DNA of 64,000 nt. Source: JADKAV01 sp963704075. GTDB taxonomy: Bacteria > Actinomycetota > Actinomycetes > S36-B12 > UBA10799. This document shows, in pieces, positions 63,651-64,000 of the stretch. The stretch spans positions 83,068 to 147,067 of the forward strand of contig CAVPGV010000010.1 of NCBI GenBank assembly GCA_963704075.1, read 5' to 3'. Numbering within the stretch: the first letter of the stretch is position 1; each line of letters begins with the position of its first letter. The position numbers and the translations under genes are program-made. The notes beneath the pieces were generated by a model. That model saw nothing but the letters and a program-made list of their open reading frames with translations, had not been told where the DNA came from and made no database searches.

Positions 63651-64000
63651 TCATTCGGGCAGGGTCGGGATCACCGGTTCGGCCAGCAGGACATCCCGCT
63701 GCACCTCGCGACTCTCCAGCAGTTCCACGATCCTGCGCACATCACCGTCGGCGCCGAGAACCTTGCCAAGCACCGGGGGAAGGTCGGCCCGGTAGTCATG
63801 GCCCCGCGAACGGAATTGCCCGGATTGCTGCTGCGCGGCGAACACCAGATCGAAGATCACCTGCCACCAGGTCAGGACGGGGACCCAGTTCATCGCCTCC
63901 GGGATGTTACGACCCCGATCACCGCGCAACCACGAGGGACGCCGCCACGCCAGCGCTCCGTTCCAGCGGGTCACGGGGTCCGCGTCGTGGTCGAGGAACC
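63651..64000 (-). CDS. Abhydrolase_9 family protein (C-terminal part)
   Basis: The last about 116 residues of an alpha/beta-hydrolase family membrane protein; the gene continues past the right edge. Recognisable blocks are DHDADPVTRWNGALAWRRPSW, read in parts, and AMNWVPVLTWWQVIFDLVFA with YRADLPPVLGKVLG, which match the C-terminal part of the actinobacterial Abhydrolase_9 family. The stop is close to the 70-bp repeat array. Confidence 0.75.
   Translation of the reverse strand, partial: FLDHDADPVTRWNGALAWRRPSWLRGDRGRNIPEAMNWVPVLTWWQVIFDLVFAAQQQSGQFRSRGHDYRADLPPVLGKVLGADGDVRRIVELLESREVQRDVLLAEPVIPTLPE

Noticed and set aside
63319..63795. Repetitive frames over the 70-bp array
   Set aside because: 70 is not a multiple of three, so no repeated peptide results, and the frames run into the antisense strand of a real gene.

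Overview
The window looks like a chromosomal segment of a high-GC Actinomycetota. The taxonomic cues are a mycothiol pathway gene (mshD) with a mycoredoxin, an orphan GlnR-type regulator, the pantothenate/NAD and folate operons flanked by DUF3180 and bacterial-PH proteins, an FABP/nitrobindin-like protein, a 13E12-type HNH gene, and frequent GTG starts. No rRNA, tRNA, prophage, transposase or CRISPR-cas gene was found.

Layout. 1-5.5 kb: ppk, mshD, glnR, then a redox/sulfur group (membrane thioredoxin diverging from DUF4395-DsrE), then a micro-protein, FABP and a Fur-family regulator. 5.5-6.3 kb: non-coding, with a duplicated ~175 bp element around a repeat array. 6.3-14.7 kb: ygfZ, mycoredoxin, DNA repair glycosylases, an AI-2E family permease, phosphoglucomutase and an ArgA-like acetyltransferase. 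14.9-22.6 kb: a tightly overlapped minus-strand operon PH-PH-MidA-Rossmann-panC-nadB-nadC-coaX (pantothenate, NAD and CoA synthesis). 22.7-27.4 kb: orphan NuoD and an OpuC-type compatible-solute importer. 27.5-35.8 kb: DUF3180-folK-folB-folP-folE, ftsH, hpt, tilS and a DUF2342 zinc protein. 36-44 kb: accessory transporters, methyltransferase, rhomboid, FAD oxidoreductase, a broken DUF427 gene, a 13E12 HNH gene behind a direct-repeat array, a DHFR-like reductase and a decayed region. 44.9-48.7 kb: an AmmeMemoRadiSam operon (radical SAM, acyl-adenylating enzyme, MEMO, AMMECR1). 48.9-64 kb: small conserved proteins, acyltransferase, DUF202 pair with a GH13 glucosidase, a membrane PLC-like protein, a CHASE-GGDEF-EAL enzyme, typA and further membrane/VOC proteins, ending in a partial Abhydrolase_9 gene.

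Two things stand out. First, five intergenic loci carry a previously unfamiliar repeat with strict architecture: tandem 19-bp units, a 31-bp palindromic centre, then inverted 19-bp units (about 5.8, 14.8, 27.45, 33.0 and 48.8 kb). Second, the AmmeMemoRadiSam operon contains an in-line AMP-forming ligase joined to MEMO by stop/start overlap, which suggests a chemical role for this uncharacterised system.

Caution: ppk, mshD, nadC (twice) and an AlkZ-like gene each contain an apparent single frame disruption although both sides are well conserved. Several are in genes that should be essential, so consensus indel errors are more likely than real gene loss. All coordinates of these genes should be read with that in mind.
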